DNA of 64,000 nucleotides from Betaproteobacteria bacterium (GCA_016720925.1 JADKJR010000025.1:24622-88621), one strand, 5' to 3'; shown: positions 9,582 through 19,646, counted from the stretch's first letter. The notes: a model not told the origin generated them from the sequence alone. Made by a program: numbers and translations.

Positions 9582-11251
9582 ATGCAAACAGGCAAGTCAC
9601 CCGAACACGATTCCCTCCCCATGTCGACAGCGCTGGATGCCCCGGCGCCGCAGACTGGCGCGCAGTGCATGGCACTGATTGGAACCGTAAAGGCATTTGC
9701 CGATACGCCGGCGCCCATTGCGGCGGAAGCGGTCCGCGAACTGGTTGCATTCGAAAACCGTTTGTATCAAGTCATTCAATCCGACAAAGTCGCTTTCTTT
9801 GCCATCACCGAAAAAACGGCGGCGGAGCAATTCGCGCATGACCTGCACCTGATGCACAGCGTGGCGGCCAAGACGCTGGAGACTCTTGTGCAGCGGCGCG
9901 GCGAGTGGACCAAAGAAGACGCCGAACCGCTGCTGCAACGCATCGTCGCTTTCGCCCTGTATCACCATGGCGCGGCGATAAAGTGGTGCTTCTTCCGCCA
10001 CGAACCGATCAAGCCCACCCTCTGGCCGGACCTGCATGCGCTCTACAAGTTTGCCGAGAGCCACGGGTTCGCCAACACACCGATCGAACTGTTTGCTGTC
10101 GAGGCGAAATACGACGTCACCGCGCAGTCGCTGTATTTGCGTGCGTTGATGCTGGAAGTATTGAACACCGGCAGCCTGACCGTACCGCAAATTGAAATCG
10201 CCGATAAATGGCTGGCGGAGTGGACAACAGAGTACGCGTTCGATGAAACCTACTCGCCGCGTTCGCATGCGCTGTTTGTCGATCTCAACCTCATGGCAGG
10301 CCTGCAACTGGTCACAAGCAGCGCGGCCAAGCCATCCTACCGCTATGCGCGTATCGAAGGCCTGAAAGAGCAGGTCGAGGCGGTGCGCGCGCAGCTACGC
10401 ACCGGCAACCCGTATCGCGGCCGCGGTGCATCCGATTCATTCTCGATGGAAGAGCATGTTGCGCTGCTGACGACCATTGAGCGCCTGTATGCCACACTTT
10501 TGCAGGCCAGCGCGTCGCGCATTGAGGTACGCAAACCAGTTGAAAACTTGACGGCGGAAGTACGGCTCGGGTTTAGCGAGGCACGACGGGCGATGAACAG
10601 CGAGGCCGGCAACGTGACCCCGCACATCCCGCCGGCCTGCGGCAACCGGGACCACGCACGCGGAATTTGGCGGCCTCCAGCTCACCCTGGAAATGCCGGG
10701 CCACGGGCAACGCATCGACCGCCATTGAGACATCCGCAGCGACGGTCCCACCGGCATCCGATACGCTCCAGACCCGCTGGAAAATTCACGACATGAGTTC
10801 AAAGGGCATCGGCCTGATCGTGGATCGCGCGACCGGCGATCGCATTAGCGTCGGACAGTTGCTGGCGGTAAAGCCGGATGGGTTCGCGTACTTCATGCTC
10901 GGCGTGATCGTACGTAAACTGACCCAGCGCACCCAGGACACGCAGGGTGACACGCTGTTGGGCGTTGAAATGCTTTCCTATCGCCCATTGCCGATGACCC
11001 TTTATCGCTATACCAATGCCCGCGATGCCATGCCCGACCCTGGCAATCCGCCCGTTCCGGCGATTTACCTGCCGGGGCGCGACCAGGATGGAAAATCCGA
11101 TGCCCTGGTGCTGCCAAGCGGTGATTTCGGCTTGAAAAACGTATTCAGCCTTCCCACCAAAACCAATAATTTTCGGGTTCGTATCAATCGCGTATTGCGC
11201 AAGGGTGGCGATTGGGTCGGATTGCGGTTTGAGGTGATTGGCAAGAAGTAG
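9582..11251 (+). CDS. Conserved hypothetical protein with PilZ-like C-terminus, frameshifted
   Basis: About 555 residues when two frame changes (near 10640 and near 10725) are bridged. The large N-terminal part is helical (AIKWCFFRHEPIKPTLWPD, EIADKWLAEWTTEYAFDET). In the middle frame the phrase FGGLQLTLEMPGHG is readable, and the C-terminal part has WKIHDMSSKGIGLIV followed by GDRISVGQLLAV, which resembles the core of PilZ c-di-GMP-binding domains, although the upstream RxxxR motif is not clear. It starts 18 bp after the FimV-like gene, so a role at the cell pole or in pilus control is a reasonable guess, not shown. Confidence 0.6.
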
Positions 11252-11263
11252 CCAATCTCCACT

Positions 11264-11566
11264 TCACATCTTTCCCGTTTTATCCGGCGAGCGTTTTGCG
11301 TTGGCGCGACGCGCATCTTTCGGGTCGGCTTGCAGTGCACGATAGAACTCGACGCGATCGCCGTCACGCAGCCAATGATCGCGGGCACGTACCTTGCCCC
11401 ATACGCCGACAGCCACCGCGTTCGCCGCAATCGTCGCGATCCCGGGCACCGATTGACATGCGGCATCAATGGCCATCTGCACGTTCGCGGGTTCCGGCAA
11501 TTCCACGGCAATTTCGCCTTGCGATTCAGGCTCCGCCCAAGCTACACGCACCCGCAAGACGCTCAC
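11264..11566 (-). CDS. RnfH-family ubiquitin-fold protein
   Basis: 100 residues from a GTG whose GTGA overlaps the stop of ratA. The protein reads VRVAWAEPESQGEIAVELPE and then GVWGKVRARDHWLRDGDRVE and FYRALQADPKDARRANAKR, which matches the small beta-grasp RnfH/YfjF family. RnfH is found next to ratA and near smpB in many Beta- and Gammaproteobacteria, as here. Its molecular role is not settled in the family. Confidence 0.88.
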   Translation of the reverse strand: MSVLRVRVAWAEPESQGEIAVELPEPANVQMAIDAACQSVPGIATIAANAVAVGVWGKVRARDHWLRDGDRVEFYRALQADPKDARRANAKRSPDKTGKM

Positions 11567-12003
11567 ACCGGGTCGCCGTACAGCGCTTCCGCCCGCGTCA
11601 CGAAACGTTCGATCATAGTGTTGGCGATCATGCCGAACACGGGACCGACCGCTTTCTCCAGCAACGTACTGGAAAATCCGTAATCGAGCGTCAGCGACAC
11701 CTTGCACGCCGAATCCGACAACGCCTGAAATCGCCATTTACCTTCGAGTTCGCTGAATGGCCCTTCACGCAGATTCATTTGAATCTCGACATTTTCGATT
11801 TTGGTGTTTTCGGTCGTGAAGGACTGCCGGATCCCGCGATAGTCGATATGGATGGTCGCCAGCGTTCGCGTCTGATCGCGCACGGGCGTCTCGGCGCCGC
11901 CGCACCATGGCAGGAATTCCGGATAGCGCTCGCAATCGTCCACCAATTCGTACATCTTGGCGGCGGAATAGGGAACAAGGGCAGATTTTTCGACGTGGGC
12001 CAT
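11563..12003 (-). CDS. ratA: RatA-family START-domain protein (toxin RatA / CoQ10-binding type)
   Basis: 146 residues, intact. Begins MAHVEKSALVPYSAAKMYEL and contains DCERYPEFLPWCGGAE, the signature of the polyketide cyclase/Coq10-like START family called RatA (YfjG). In E. coli it was reported to block 70S ribosome assembly, while other members bind ubiquinone. It overlaps rnfH by four bases and is divergent from smpB with 56 bp between the starts. Confidence 0.93.
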   Translation of the reverse strand: MAHVEKSALVPYSAAKMYELVDDCERYPEFLPWCGGAETPVRDQTRTLATIHIDYRGIRQSFTTENTKIENVEIQMNLREGPFSELEGKWRFQALSDSACKVSLTLDYGFSSTLLEKAVGPVFGMIANTMIERFVTRAEALYGDPV

Positions 12004-12059
12004 GGCAATCAGATTCTATCCGACCGGGGCGCAAGCATCCCATGGGATAATTCCGGCTT

Positions 12060-12498
12060 ATGAGCATTGTCGACAACAAAAAAGCCTTTTTCGATTACTT
12101 CATCGAAGAGCGCTACGAAGCGGGCGTCGTACTCCATGGCTGGGAAGTGAGCCATCCGCGCCGGCCGCGCGCAGATCAGGAAGGTTACGTGATCCTCAAA
12201 CAGGTGAACTGTCTGATCGGCGCGCATATCTCCGCCCTGCCGGAGGCGTCCACCCACGTCATCCCCGACCCGGTGCGCACCCGCAAACTGCTGCTGAAGG
12301 CGGATGAAACCAAAGCTCGTCGGCAAGATCGAACAGCGCGGCTACGCTGGTCCCGCTAATCTTCACTACAAGGGCGGGTTCGTCAAACTCGAAATCGGCC
12401 TCGCCAAAGGCAAGAAGCAGCACGACAAGCGCGATGTGGAGAAGGAAAAGGACTGGAAGCGCGAGCAGGAGCAACTGATGAAGAAGCGGGTCGGGTAA
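12060..12498 (+). CDS. smpB: SsrA-binding protein, multiple small deletions
   Basis: SmpB binds tmRNA in trans-translation. Begins MSIVDNKKAFFDYFIEERYE, then GVVLHGWEV, IGAHISALPEASTHVIPDPV, RTRKLLLKADE, and in a second frame LVGKIEQRGYAG, NLHYKGGFVKLEIGLAKGKK and the basic tail. Compared with the family, bases are missing near 12150, 12175, 12195, 12305 and 12350, so the plain reading stops early at about 12357. At least five single-base losses in 450 bp of a strongly conserved gene point to sequence error and not decay. Confidence 0.93.
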
Positions 12499-12528
12499 TT
12501 CTTCGTTTTGCGGGATAAAATGACGCAG

Positions 12529-12592
12529 AACGCCATTTGGCGGGGGCTTTCAGGCATTTTTCGGCTTGGAGGGCGCGCCAGCGCTTGAGGTT
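12529..12592. repeat. Dispersed ~65-bp palindromic element, copy A
   Basis: Follows smpB. Shows AACGCCATTTGGCG at the left, a central GGCATTTTT part, and GGCGCGCCAGCGCTTGAGG at the right. Same plan as the copies at 23831, 33519, 38759, 42760, 48563 and 59312; this copy is one of the more diverged. Confidence 0.65.
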
Positions 12593-12624
12593 CATGCTGG
12601 GACTTCTAATAACTCCCCGTCCGT

Positions 12625-12745
12625 GCTGAGGTATCGAAGCACACCAATGTAAGGCATTGGATTCATTTGCGTCCGGAATGCCCTTCGATACGCGCAGCGT
12701 ACCCTGTCCTGAGGGACTCGAAGGATCAGGGCGAACGGAAATGAG
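12625..12745. repeat. Intergenic repeats of the CTTCGATAC...CGAACGG type
   Basis: Contains GCTGAGGTATCGAAGCAC, CCCTTCGATACGCGCAGC and a TCCTGAGGGACTCGAAGG / CAGGGCGAACGG stretch. These are variants of one short unit also present three times at 15246-15362. No gene is evident in 12593-12810. Confidence 0.6.
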
Positions 12746-12810
12746 GTTGATAGAAGTACCCTTCTGGATGATTCGGCTGTGCCTGGTCGAGGTGAAGTAC
12801 ATTCCTCATT

Positions 12811-12883
12811 CCCATCAGCCACCCCAGAATAGAAAGAAGCCACCGCGAGGGTGGCTTTTTTCTATTCTGGGGTGGCTGATGGG
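12811..12883. repeat. 73-bp palindrome overlapping the 3' end of tRNA-His
   Basis: Arms 12811-12844 and 12850-12883 are reverse complements over 34 bp with one mismatch, around a 5-bp centre (12845-12849). The right arm includes the last bases of tRNA-His with its CCA, and the left arm is an inverted copy of them. The inner part (GCCACC / GGTGGC followed by TTTTTT on the plus strand) could act as a terminator in either direction. Confidence 0.9.
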
Positions 12884-12945
12884 GTTCGAACCCACGACAA
12901 CTGGAATCACAATCCAGGACTCTACCGCTGAGCCACGCTTTCACC
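12868..12945 (-). tRNA. tRNA-His (anticodon GTG), 5' acceptor strand abnormal
   Basis: On the minus strand the anticodon arm is CTGGA-TTGTGAT-TCCAG with anticodon GTG, the T arm contains GTGGGTTCGAACCCC, and the end CAGCCACC-CCA is the usual His acceptor with encoded CCA. The 5' side should begin GGTGGCTG but reads GGTGAAAG followed by CG, two bases longer and pairing only over the first four positions. The D arm GCTCAGCGGTAGAGT is normal. Either the 5' end carries sequence errors or the gene is damaged. Confidence 0.85.
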
Positions 12946-13156
12946 ATTGACTTGTGTGTCACACAGACGGAATTCGGTGGGACGTAAAACGGAAACGGAT
13001 TATACCAAACCCGCACTGTGCGGGCTTGATCTATTTTCTGCGGGCTTGCATCGCGCAAACATGTCGGCGTGATCCTCACAAGCCGGGCATCGCATAGTAA
13101 GATTTGACCTTGTGGGGTGGATTGCGGATGTTGCGTCACTTGTGCCACCGTTTCCC

Positions 13157-13190
13157 CTCATCCCCACCCTTCTCCCGGGGGAGAAGGACT
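13157..13190. repeat. Short inverted repeat upstream of manC
   Basis: The stretch CTTCTCCCGGGGGAGAAG and its flanks form a hairpin of the type often seen as a dispersed intergenic repeat in Proteobacteria. It may influence the manC leader, but nothing else supports that. Confidence 0.4.
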
Positions 13191-13209
13191 TTATAGGGCC
13201 ACACCAAAT

Positions 13210-14652
13210 ATGAACCTCATTCCCACCATCCTCTGCGGCGGCGCCGGATCGCGCCTCTGGCCGGTTTCACGCGAGACTCATCCGAAGCCGTTTATTCGGC
13301 TGGCCGATGGCCAAAGTCTGCTGCAGAAGGCATTCCTGCGCGGCGCGACGCTGGCGAACGTGACCGAGGTGATCACAGTGACCAACCGGGAATTGTTCTT
13401 TAAGACCGAGGACGAGTATCGCGAAGTCAACAAAGCGAAGATGCCGACGTCGTACATTCTCGAACCGTTTGGCCGCAACACGGCGCCAGCCATCGCGGTG
13501 GCCACCCTCCACGTCGCCAAGACCCATGGCGAGGATGCAATCCTGCTGGTATTGCCGGCGGACCACCTGATCGCCGATCTGCCTGCCTTTGCCGCCGCCG
13601 TAGCCGCGGCGGTGAAGCTTGCGCAGGCCGGTAGCCTGGTGACCTTTGGCATCAAGCCCAACATCCCTGAGACCGCGTATGGGTACATCCAGGCGGACGG
13701 CAATCGCGTCGTGCGGTTCGTTGAAAAGCCATCGCTGGAGATCGCGAAATCCTACGTCGAATCCGGCGACTATCTGTGGAATTCCGGCATGTTCTGCTTC
13801 AGCGCAGGCGCGATGCTACGAGGAGATGAACGCTATTGCCTTCGGGAGGTGCTGACGGCCACACAAGCGTGCATCGCGCTCTCACGCATAGCAGAAGGCG
13901 CCGCGCAAGGCGTGGAATTTGCGCAAATGGAGCTGGATACCGACACCTTCGCGAAGGTGCCGGATATTTCGATCGACTATGCCGTCATGGAGAAATCAAA
14001 AGACGTGGCGGTGGTGCCCTGCCAGATTGGCTGGAGCGATATCGGCTCCTGGGATGCCGTGGGTGAGCTATCCGCGCCCGACGCCAATGGCAACCGCATC
14101 CTGGGCGATGCCATGCTGCACGATTCGACGAATAACTACATTCAAAGTGGCGCGCGCATGGTGGGCGCGGTCGGTGTCGATAACCTGATCATCATCGATA
14201 CGCCCGACGCACTGCTGGTGGCGGACCGCAGCCGCGCGCAGGACGTGAAACACATCTACGCCGCACTCAAGGCCAAGGGGCACGAAAGCTACAAGCTGCA
14301 CCGCACCGTGTATCGCCCGTGGGGAACTTACACGGTGCTTGAAGAAGGCGTCGGTTTCAAGATCAAGCGCATCGAGGTCAAACCCGGCGCGTCGCTATCG
14401 CTGCAGATGCATCACCACCGCAACGAACACTGGATCGTGGTGCATGGCATGGCCAAGATCGTCAACGACATCAAGGACAAGCTGCTCAACACCAACGAAT
14501 CCACGTTCATCCCGGCCGGCCACAAACACCGGCTCGAAAACCCCGGACTGATTGACCTGGTGATGATTGAAGTGCAAAGCGGCGAATACCTGGGTGAAGA
14601 TGACATCGTTCGGTTCGATGATATTTATGGGCGCGTGCAAGCGGCGAAGTAA
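13210..14652 (+). CDS. manC: Mannose-1-phosphate guanylyltransferase / mannose-6-phosphate isomerase
   Basis: Intact, 480 residues, bifunctional type II enzyme making GDP-mannose. The nucleotidyltransferase motif is PTILCGGAGSRLWPVSRETH with KPF following; the sugar-binding FVEKPS and DYLWNSGMF motifs lie near residues 175-195; the C-terminal cupin isomerase domain has YRPWGTYTVLEEG and LSLQMHHHRNEHWIVVHG. It stands ahead of the capsule export cluster and likely feeds precursor to it. ATG 13210 was chosen because homologues begin at this methionine; the preceding 90 bp contain an inverted repeat (CTTCTCCCGGGGGAGAAG). Confidence 0.95.
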   Translation: MNLIPTILCGGAGSRLWPVSRETHPKPFIRLADGQSLLQKAFLRGATLANVTEVITVTNRELFFKTEDEYREVNKAKMPTSYILEPFGRNTAPAIAVATLHVAKTHGEDAILLVLPADHLIADLPAFAAAVAAAVKLAQAGSLVTFGIKPNIPETAYGYIQADGNRVVRFVEKPSLEIAKSYVESGDYLWNSGMFCFSAGAMLRGDERYCLREVLTATQACIALSRIAEGAAQGVEFAQMELDTDTFAKVPDISIDYAVMEKSKDVAVVPCQIGWSDIGSWDAVGELSAPDANGNRILGDAMLHDSTNNYIQSGARMVGAVGVDNLIIIDTPDALLVADRSRAQDVKHIYAALKAKGHESYKLHRTVYRPWGTYTVLEEGVGFKIKRIEVKPGASLSLQMHHHRNEHWIVVHGMAKIVNDIKDKLLNTNESTFIPAGHKHRLENPGLIDLVMIEVQSGEYLGEDDIVRFDDIYGRVQAAK

Positions 14653-14725
14653 ACGGTCGCGCGCACGCAACAAAGCGATGCCGAATGGACCTATGATTGC
14701 TGAACACTTGGCGTAGAATCCAGCC

Positions 14726-14953
14726 ATGGAGCCAAAAATGACCCACCAATTTGATGTCGTGGTTGAGCGAGATTCAGCAGGCTATTTCGTTGCCTCTGTT
14801 CCCGCATTGCCGGGCTGTCATTCGCAGGCGAAATCTCTTGATGAGCTCATGTCGCGCATCCGCGAAGCCATCGAACTTTGCCTGGAAGTACAAGAGCAAT
14901 CATTCGAAAGTCTTGATTTTGTGGGCGTTCAGCGCGTAACTGTCGCGGCATGA
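14726..14953 (+). CDS. hicB: HicB-like antitoxin
   Basis: 75 residues. FDVVVERDSAGYFVASVPAL followed by PGCHSQAKSLDELMSRIREA is the partial RNase H fold of HicB antitoxins; there is no room for a C-terminal DNA-binding domain, so this is the short form. In the family it binds and neutralises HicA. Its last four bases overlap the hicA start (ATGA at 14950). An in-frame ATG at 14738 is an alternative start. Confidence 0.88.
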   Translation: MEPKMTHQFDVVVERDSAGYFVASVPALPGCHSQAKSLDELMSRIREAIELCLEVQEQSFESLDFVGVQRVTVAA

Positions 14954-15174
14954 CCACTTTTCCCGCTGTTACAGGCAAAGGGCTGCTCTCTGCCTTGGCC
15001 AAAGCCGGTTTCATTGTCGTGCGCGTGAAGGGTAGTCATCATTTCCTTCGCAATGCAAATGGACGGACCACGGTCGTTCCTTTCCACGCTGGCGAAACAA
15101 TTGGCCCCGGTCTGCTATCGAAAATTCTTCGTGATTGCGAATTGAGTCGTGAAGATACGCTCAGGTTATTGTGA
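14950..15174 (+). CDS. hicA: HicA-like mRNA interferase toxin
   Basis: 74 residues, double-stranded RNA-binding fold. Key features are GKGLLSALAKAGFIVVRVKG and the catalytic His region GSHHFLRNANG, then TVVPFHAGETIGPGLLSKIL. HicA cleaves mRNA and is held inactive by HicB. The gene order antitoxin then toxin is one of the two known arrangements. Both genes are intact, in a segment where many others are frameshifted. Confidence 0.9.
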   Translation: MTTFPAVTGKGLLSALAKAGFIVVRVKGSHHFLRNANGRTTVVPFHAGETIGPGLLSKILRDCELSREDTLRLL

Positions 15175-15245
15175 GCGTGTCAGCCACCCATTGCCATTGC
15201 ACCCTACCCCTAAAGAATGGCTGATTAAGTAAAATCAGCATGTGG

Positions 15246-15362
15246 TTCGACAAGCTCACCACGAACGGGCTATTGTGCTTTCCAATATTTGTGACAGCCA
15301 GTATTCACGTTCGCCCTGAGGTATCGAAGGGTGATAAGGCTTCGATAACTCAGCCCGAACGG
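15246..15362. repeat. Three copies of a short dispersed unit between hicA and the capsule genes
   Basis: TTCGACAAGCTCACCACGAACGG, CGTTCGCCCTGAGGTATCG and CTTCGATAACTCAGCCCG are variants of the same unit in both orientations. The rest of 15175-15511 holds a small CATGCACCCTA / CATGCACCCTG duplication at 15407-15430 and no gene that I can support. Confidence 0.65.
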
Positions 15363-15511
15363 TGAATTGATTTATGGAAATCTCAATAGACGGATTTCCG
15401 TTTGTCATGCACCCTACATGCACCCTGCATGCGCTTCGCACCTCAAGGTAGCGGCATGCTACCCTCAACCACGACACACATGAACCCCACTTCCACCATC
15501 GGACAACGGCA

Positions 15512-16643
15512 TTGAACGCAACCCCCAAACATTCCCGGCCCACAAATCGCCGCGCAAGCGATTCAACGTGATCCTGTTCCTGACGGTCATCCTGCCGACG
15601 ACGCTCGCGATCATCTATTACGGCCTCGTCGCGTCTGACGTGTACATCTCCGAATCGCGTTTCGTGGTGCGCAGCCGCAGCGTTCCGCGCAGAGCGGTTT
15701 GGGCGCTCTGCTGCAAGGCACCGGATTTGCACGTTCGCAGGACGACACCTATTCGGTTCACGATTTCGTGCTCTCGCGCGATGCGCTGAAGGAACTGGAC
15801 GATCAACTCGCGATACGGAAGGCTTACTCCAGCAAGGACGCGGACATCATCAATCGCTTTCCGGGGTTGGATTGGGACGACAGCTTTGAAGCATTCCACC
15901 GCTACTATCGCAGCCGCGTCACAATCGACTACGACACCGTCTCGTCGATTACCATCCTGAAAGTACGCGCGTTCACGGCCGAGGACTCGAAAAAAATCAA
16001 CGACCTGTTGCTGAAGATGGGCGAACGGCTGGTGAACAACCTGAACGACCGCAGCCGGCAGGACCTCATCAAGACCGCCGAGCAGGAAGTGGGCGTGGCC
16101 GAAGAAAAAGTAAAGAAGGCTGCGGTCGCGCTCGCCGGCTATCGATCCAATACGCAAACCGTCTTTGACCCCGACCGGCAATCCGCGCTGCAACTGCAGG
16201 GCGTGTCGAAACTGCAAGGAAGAACTGTCTACCACGGCAGGCCCAACTCGCGCAGATTCAGCGGGTCTCGCCGAACAATCCGCAAGTCGCCTCGCTGAAA
16301 AACCGCGTCGATAAATTGCGCAAGGCCATCGCCAACGAAACCGCGAAGGTCGCCGGCGGCGCATGGCTCGTTGACCTCAAAATCCGCGGCCTTTGAACGC
16401 CTGGCGCTCGACAAAATTTTCGCCGAAAAACAGCTTGGCGCCGCCTTGGCATCTCTGGAATCTGCGCGAAGCGAGGCGCTACGCAAACAGCTTTATCTGG
16501 AACGGCTGGTGCAACCCAATTTGCCGGACAAGGCCGTCGAGCCGCGGCGGATACGATCGGTGTTGATGGTTTTTGTGCTAGGGCTGGTCGCGTGGGGCGT
16601 GATCAGCCTGCTGGTGGCCAGCATCAAAGAACACACGGACTAG
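15512..16643 (+). CDS. Capsule polysaccharide export inner-membrane protein (KpsE/CtrB family), frameshifted
   Basis: Polysaccharide co-polymerase of ABC-dependent capsule export. An N-terminal membrane span (VILFLTVILPTTLAIIYYGL) leads into ASDVYISESRFVVRS, a signature of KpsE/CtrB. The frame changes near 15695 (ALLQGTGFARSQDDTYSVHD), near 16215 (SPNNPQVASLKNRVDKLRKA) and near 16370 (RLALDKIFAEKQLGAALASL), and it ends with a second span (VLMVFVLGLVAWGVISLLVA). The long periplasmic coiled-coil region lies between. The start is uncertain; TTG 15512 or an ATG lost to an indel are both possible. About 375 residues when corrected. Confidence 0.82.
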
Positions 16644-16656
16644 CCGGGCATCAAAG

Positions 16657-17447
16657 ATGAATGGTGACGTTTCAATATTGCGTTCGCTGACGATCCAGAG
16701 CAGGACATTGCACGCGCTGATGATGCGTGAAGTCATTACGCGTTTCGGCCGCGACAATCTCGGTGCGTTGTGGTTGATCGCGGAGCCAATGTTGTTTACT
16801 CTTGGCGTTGCGACGCTTGGACTGCTATGGGCATGAACCACGGTTCAAGCATGCCGATCGTCGCCTTCGCCGTGACCGGCTATTCGTCCGTGCTGCTTTG
16901 GCGCAACTGTGCGAACCGCTCCGTCATGGCGATTAAAGCAAATCTGCCATTGCTGTTTCACCGCAACGTCAAAGTAATTGATGTTTTTCTGACGCGAAGT
17001 GTCCTTGAAATTGCCGGCGCCACCGGTTCCTTTGCCATATTGGCTGCGTTTTTCACCTCAATCGGATGGATGGCGGCGCCGGTTGATATGCTGCAAGTCA
17101 TCTTCGGATGGTTCATGTTGGCGTGGTTTGGAACAGTGATGGCCTTGGTCATTGGCGCGGGGACTGCATACAGCGATATAGTCGAAAAACTATGGGGCCC
17201 AGCCTCGTATTTGCTCTTTCCCCTTTCGGGCGCCGTTTTTATGGTGGATTGGCTTGCGCCGGCGTTTCAGAAAATTGTTTTGCTGCTGCCAATGGTGCAC
17301 GGAGTGGAAATGCTGCGCGAAGGCTATTTTGGCAACGCAGTAAAGGCACACTATGATGCGGGCTACATGGCGATCTGCTGCCTCATGCTCTCGCTGGCCG
17401 GACTCTATCTTGTACGTGACGCCGGCGAAAAGGTCGAAGGGCGATGA
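16657..17447 (+). CDS. Capsule export ABC-2 permease (KpsM/CtrC family), frameshifted
   Basis: Starts MNGDVSILRSLTIQSRTLHA, followed by MMREVITRFGRDNLGALWLI, the typical cytosolic entry of KpsM permeases. Near 16825 the frame changes after LFTLGVATLG to HGSSMPIVAFAVTGYSSVLL, then LLFHRNVKVIDVFLTRS and several membrane helices, ending EGYFGNAVKAHYDAGYMAI and a last span. About 263 residues. It overlaps the ATPase gene by ATGA at 17444. Confidence 0.88.
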
Positions 17448-18109
17448 TCTCGGTTGAAAACATCAGCAAGACTTACTCCACGCGATTTGGCCCGCGGACG
17501 ATTCTCGACAACGTAAGTTTTCGTCTGGAACGCGGCAGGAACATCGGCATCCTTGGGTTAAACGGTGCCGGCAAATCTACACTTATCCGTCTCATCAGTG
17601 GCGCGGAGAAGCCGACGTCCGGTCATATTCAACGCGGCATGAGCGTCTCCTGGCCGCTCGCGTTCGGCGGCGCATTTCAGCTTCTGACAGGCCTGGACAA
17701 CCTGAAGTTCGTTTGCCGAATTTATGGCGTCGACTACAAGCCGCTCATTCCGTTCGTGGAGGACTTCACCGAGCTCGGCGTATATTTTCGCGAGCCGGTC
17801 ATGCACTATTCAACCGGCATGCTGACCAGGCTGGCATTTGCGCTCTCGATGGCAATCGAATTCGATTGTTTCCTGATCGATGAGGCAATGGTGGTCGGCG
17901 ACGTGCGCTTTCACGAAAAATGCCACATCGAAATGTTCCAAAAGCGCAAAGACCGGGCATTCATTCTCGTGACGCATGATGCCAATGTGATCAAGCTCTA
18001 TTGCGAGCGGGCCAGCGTATTGCACGAAGGAAAGCTCTATCCATTTGATACCGTCGATGAGGCCTACGATTTTTATAACAATCGGCTCAAGAATCTCCTC
18101 CCGGCTTAA
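17444..18109 (+). CDS. Capsule export ABC ATPase (KpsT/CtrD family)
   Basis: Intact, 221 residues. Walker A is GLNGAGKST (residues 38-46), the signature motif is the variant YSTGM (122-126) that is typical of this exporter group in place of LSGGQ, and Walker B is FDCFLIDEA (Asp146, Glu147). It powers export of capsular polysaccharide with the KpsM-like permease directly upstream. It is followed by a glycosyltransferase gene 57 bp on. Confidence 0.94.
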   Translation: MISVENISKTYSTRFGPRTILDNVSFRLERGRNIGILGLNGAGKSTLIRLISGAEKPTSGHIQRGMSVSWPLAFGGAFQLLTGLDNLKFVCRIYGVDYKPLIPFVEDFTELGVYFREPVMHYSTGMLTRLAFALSMAIEFDCFLIDEAMVVGDVRFHEKCHIEMFQKRKDRAFILVTHDANVIKLYCERASVLHEGKLYPFDTVDEAYDFYNNRLKNLLPA

Positions 18110-18166
18110 TGTCGGATCGGCAATCATTCCGGCCAGCACGATTGCGCGGCTGAGCCACGGTGCATG

Positions 18167-19621
18167 ATGAAGATTTTGCTCGAAATGCGGCCTGCGCTCG
18201 ACGGCCATGCGGGTATCCCGCGAAGCGACGCCTGCTATTCCGCGGCCTGCGCCTGATCGAGGGCTGGAGGTTGAAGGGCTCATCCAGAGCAGCGGCCAGT
18301 ACTGGCTGAAGGCCTGCCGGCATCATCGGAAATGAGCGTCGCAATGCCCGCTCTGGCGCACCTAACTTCGATATCACGGGGTCTTATTTCGATGAAGCGA
18401 ATTGTCCAATGCATATGCTGGCGGTTCTGGATGGCGATACGCCAATTGGCCGGCGGCCGCGAAGGAGCTTTACGGTTCGACGCGACACACTTTCAGGACT
18501 TCATCTGGCGAAGCCTGTTTGCCCGCACGCTGCACGCCGAGGATTTCGATAGCGTGACGGGCGCCCATTTTCGCATTGCGCGCGTGCCTTGGACTGCGAT
18601 GCACCGATGCGCGTTGGTTACCCGCAAACTGGGCTACGCGGTCTCTCGACTCGATACAACCGACTTCGATGTGATGGTCTCGAGACGCCCTATCCGGGCA
18701 CGGTTTCATCACGCACCAGGCTGGTGGTCCGATACCACGATGCAATCCCGGTGCTGATGCCGCATACGATAACCGACAAAGACTTTCACCAGGCATCCCA
18801 CTACCATGCCTTGAGAAAAAACGTGACTATGGCGCCTTTTTCGCGTGCGTTTCAGAATCCACGCGCAGTGACCTGCTCTCGCTTTTCCCGAGGTGGCCCC
18901 GCGAACCTCGTCACAATTCACAATATGGTTTCTCCCCCACTACCACCCGGAAGATTCTTCGCCGACGCGTGCCGGAAATCATCCAGACTCGCCTGAATGA
19001 CGGTATCAAATTTGCCAGCAATGAAATCAACTGCGGCGAAGGGCCGGCTGACGACACAGGAGGGAGAACCGTTTCAAGACTATCTGCTTAGTGTCTCCAC
19101 GATCGAACCGCGCAAGAATCATGTAACCCTGCTGGCCGCGTGGGAAAACATGCGCGCCGAGAAATATCCCCATCTCAAACTGGTGATCGTCGGCATGCTG
19201 GGCTGGGATCATGAGGCATCGTGAAAAAGTTCCGCCCCTGGATGGAGCGCGGGCAGCTTTTTGTGCTGGAGGACGTGCCCTCCCCTGAGCTGCGCGTGCT
19301 ATACAAGCACGCCCGGCGACGATTTGCCCTAGCTTTGGCGAGGGGTTTGATTTCTCCGGCGTTGAGGCAATGCGGTGCGGTGGCGCAGTGGTCGCCTCAG
19401 ACATCCCGGTTCACCGGGAGGTTTATGCGGACGCCGCTGAATATGTTAGCCCGGATTCGACTGCCGAACTAGTTACTGCAATCGACGAAGTTATCGGTCA
19501 GTCGAACTTACAGCGACGAGATGAACTGGTGGCCAAGGGTGCTGACGTCTCCGCACAGTATTTGCCCGAAAGAATTCTGCCTAAATGGAACGATTTTCTT
19601 CGGGTGAACTTAACGGCCTAA
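18167..19621 (+). CDS. Glycosyltransferase (GT4-like), many frameshifts
   Basis: Readable fragments in all three frames follow one another without gaps: MKILLEMRPALDGHAGIP, then RLLFRGLRLIEG, VVRYHDAIPVLMPHT, FVCVSESTRSDLLSLFPEV, YLLSVSTIEPRKNHVTLLAAW, LKLVIVGMLGWDHE, GQLFVLEDVPSPELRVLYKH, SFGEGFDFSGVEAMRCGG and AVVASDIPVHREVYADAA. These are the acceptor region, the 'xxEPRKN' start of the donor domain and the E-x7-E region of GT-B family 4 enzymes. At least seven indels are needed. It may be a decaying gene, but the neighbouring frameshifts suggest sequence error. About 480 residues; donor sugar unknown, perhaps GDP-mannose given manC. Confidence 0.75.
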
Positions 19622-19646
19622 ACCTGCAAAGGAAGCGGGAAATGAA

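Noticed and set aside
18110..18166. Tiny ORF starting in TAATG after the capsule ATPase stop
   Set aside because: Only 14 codons before a stop and no match to the following glycosyltransferase start.
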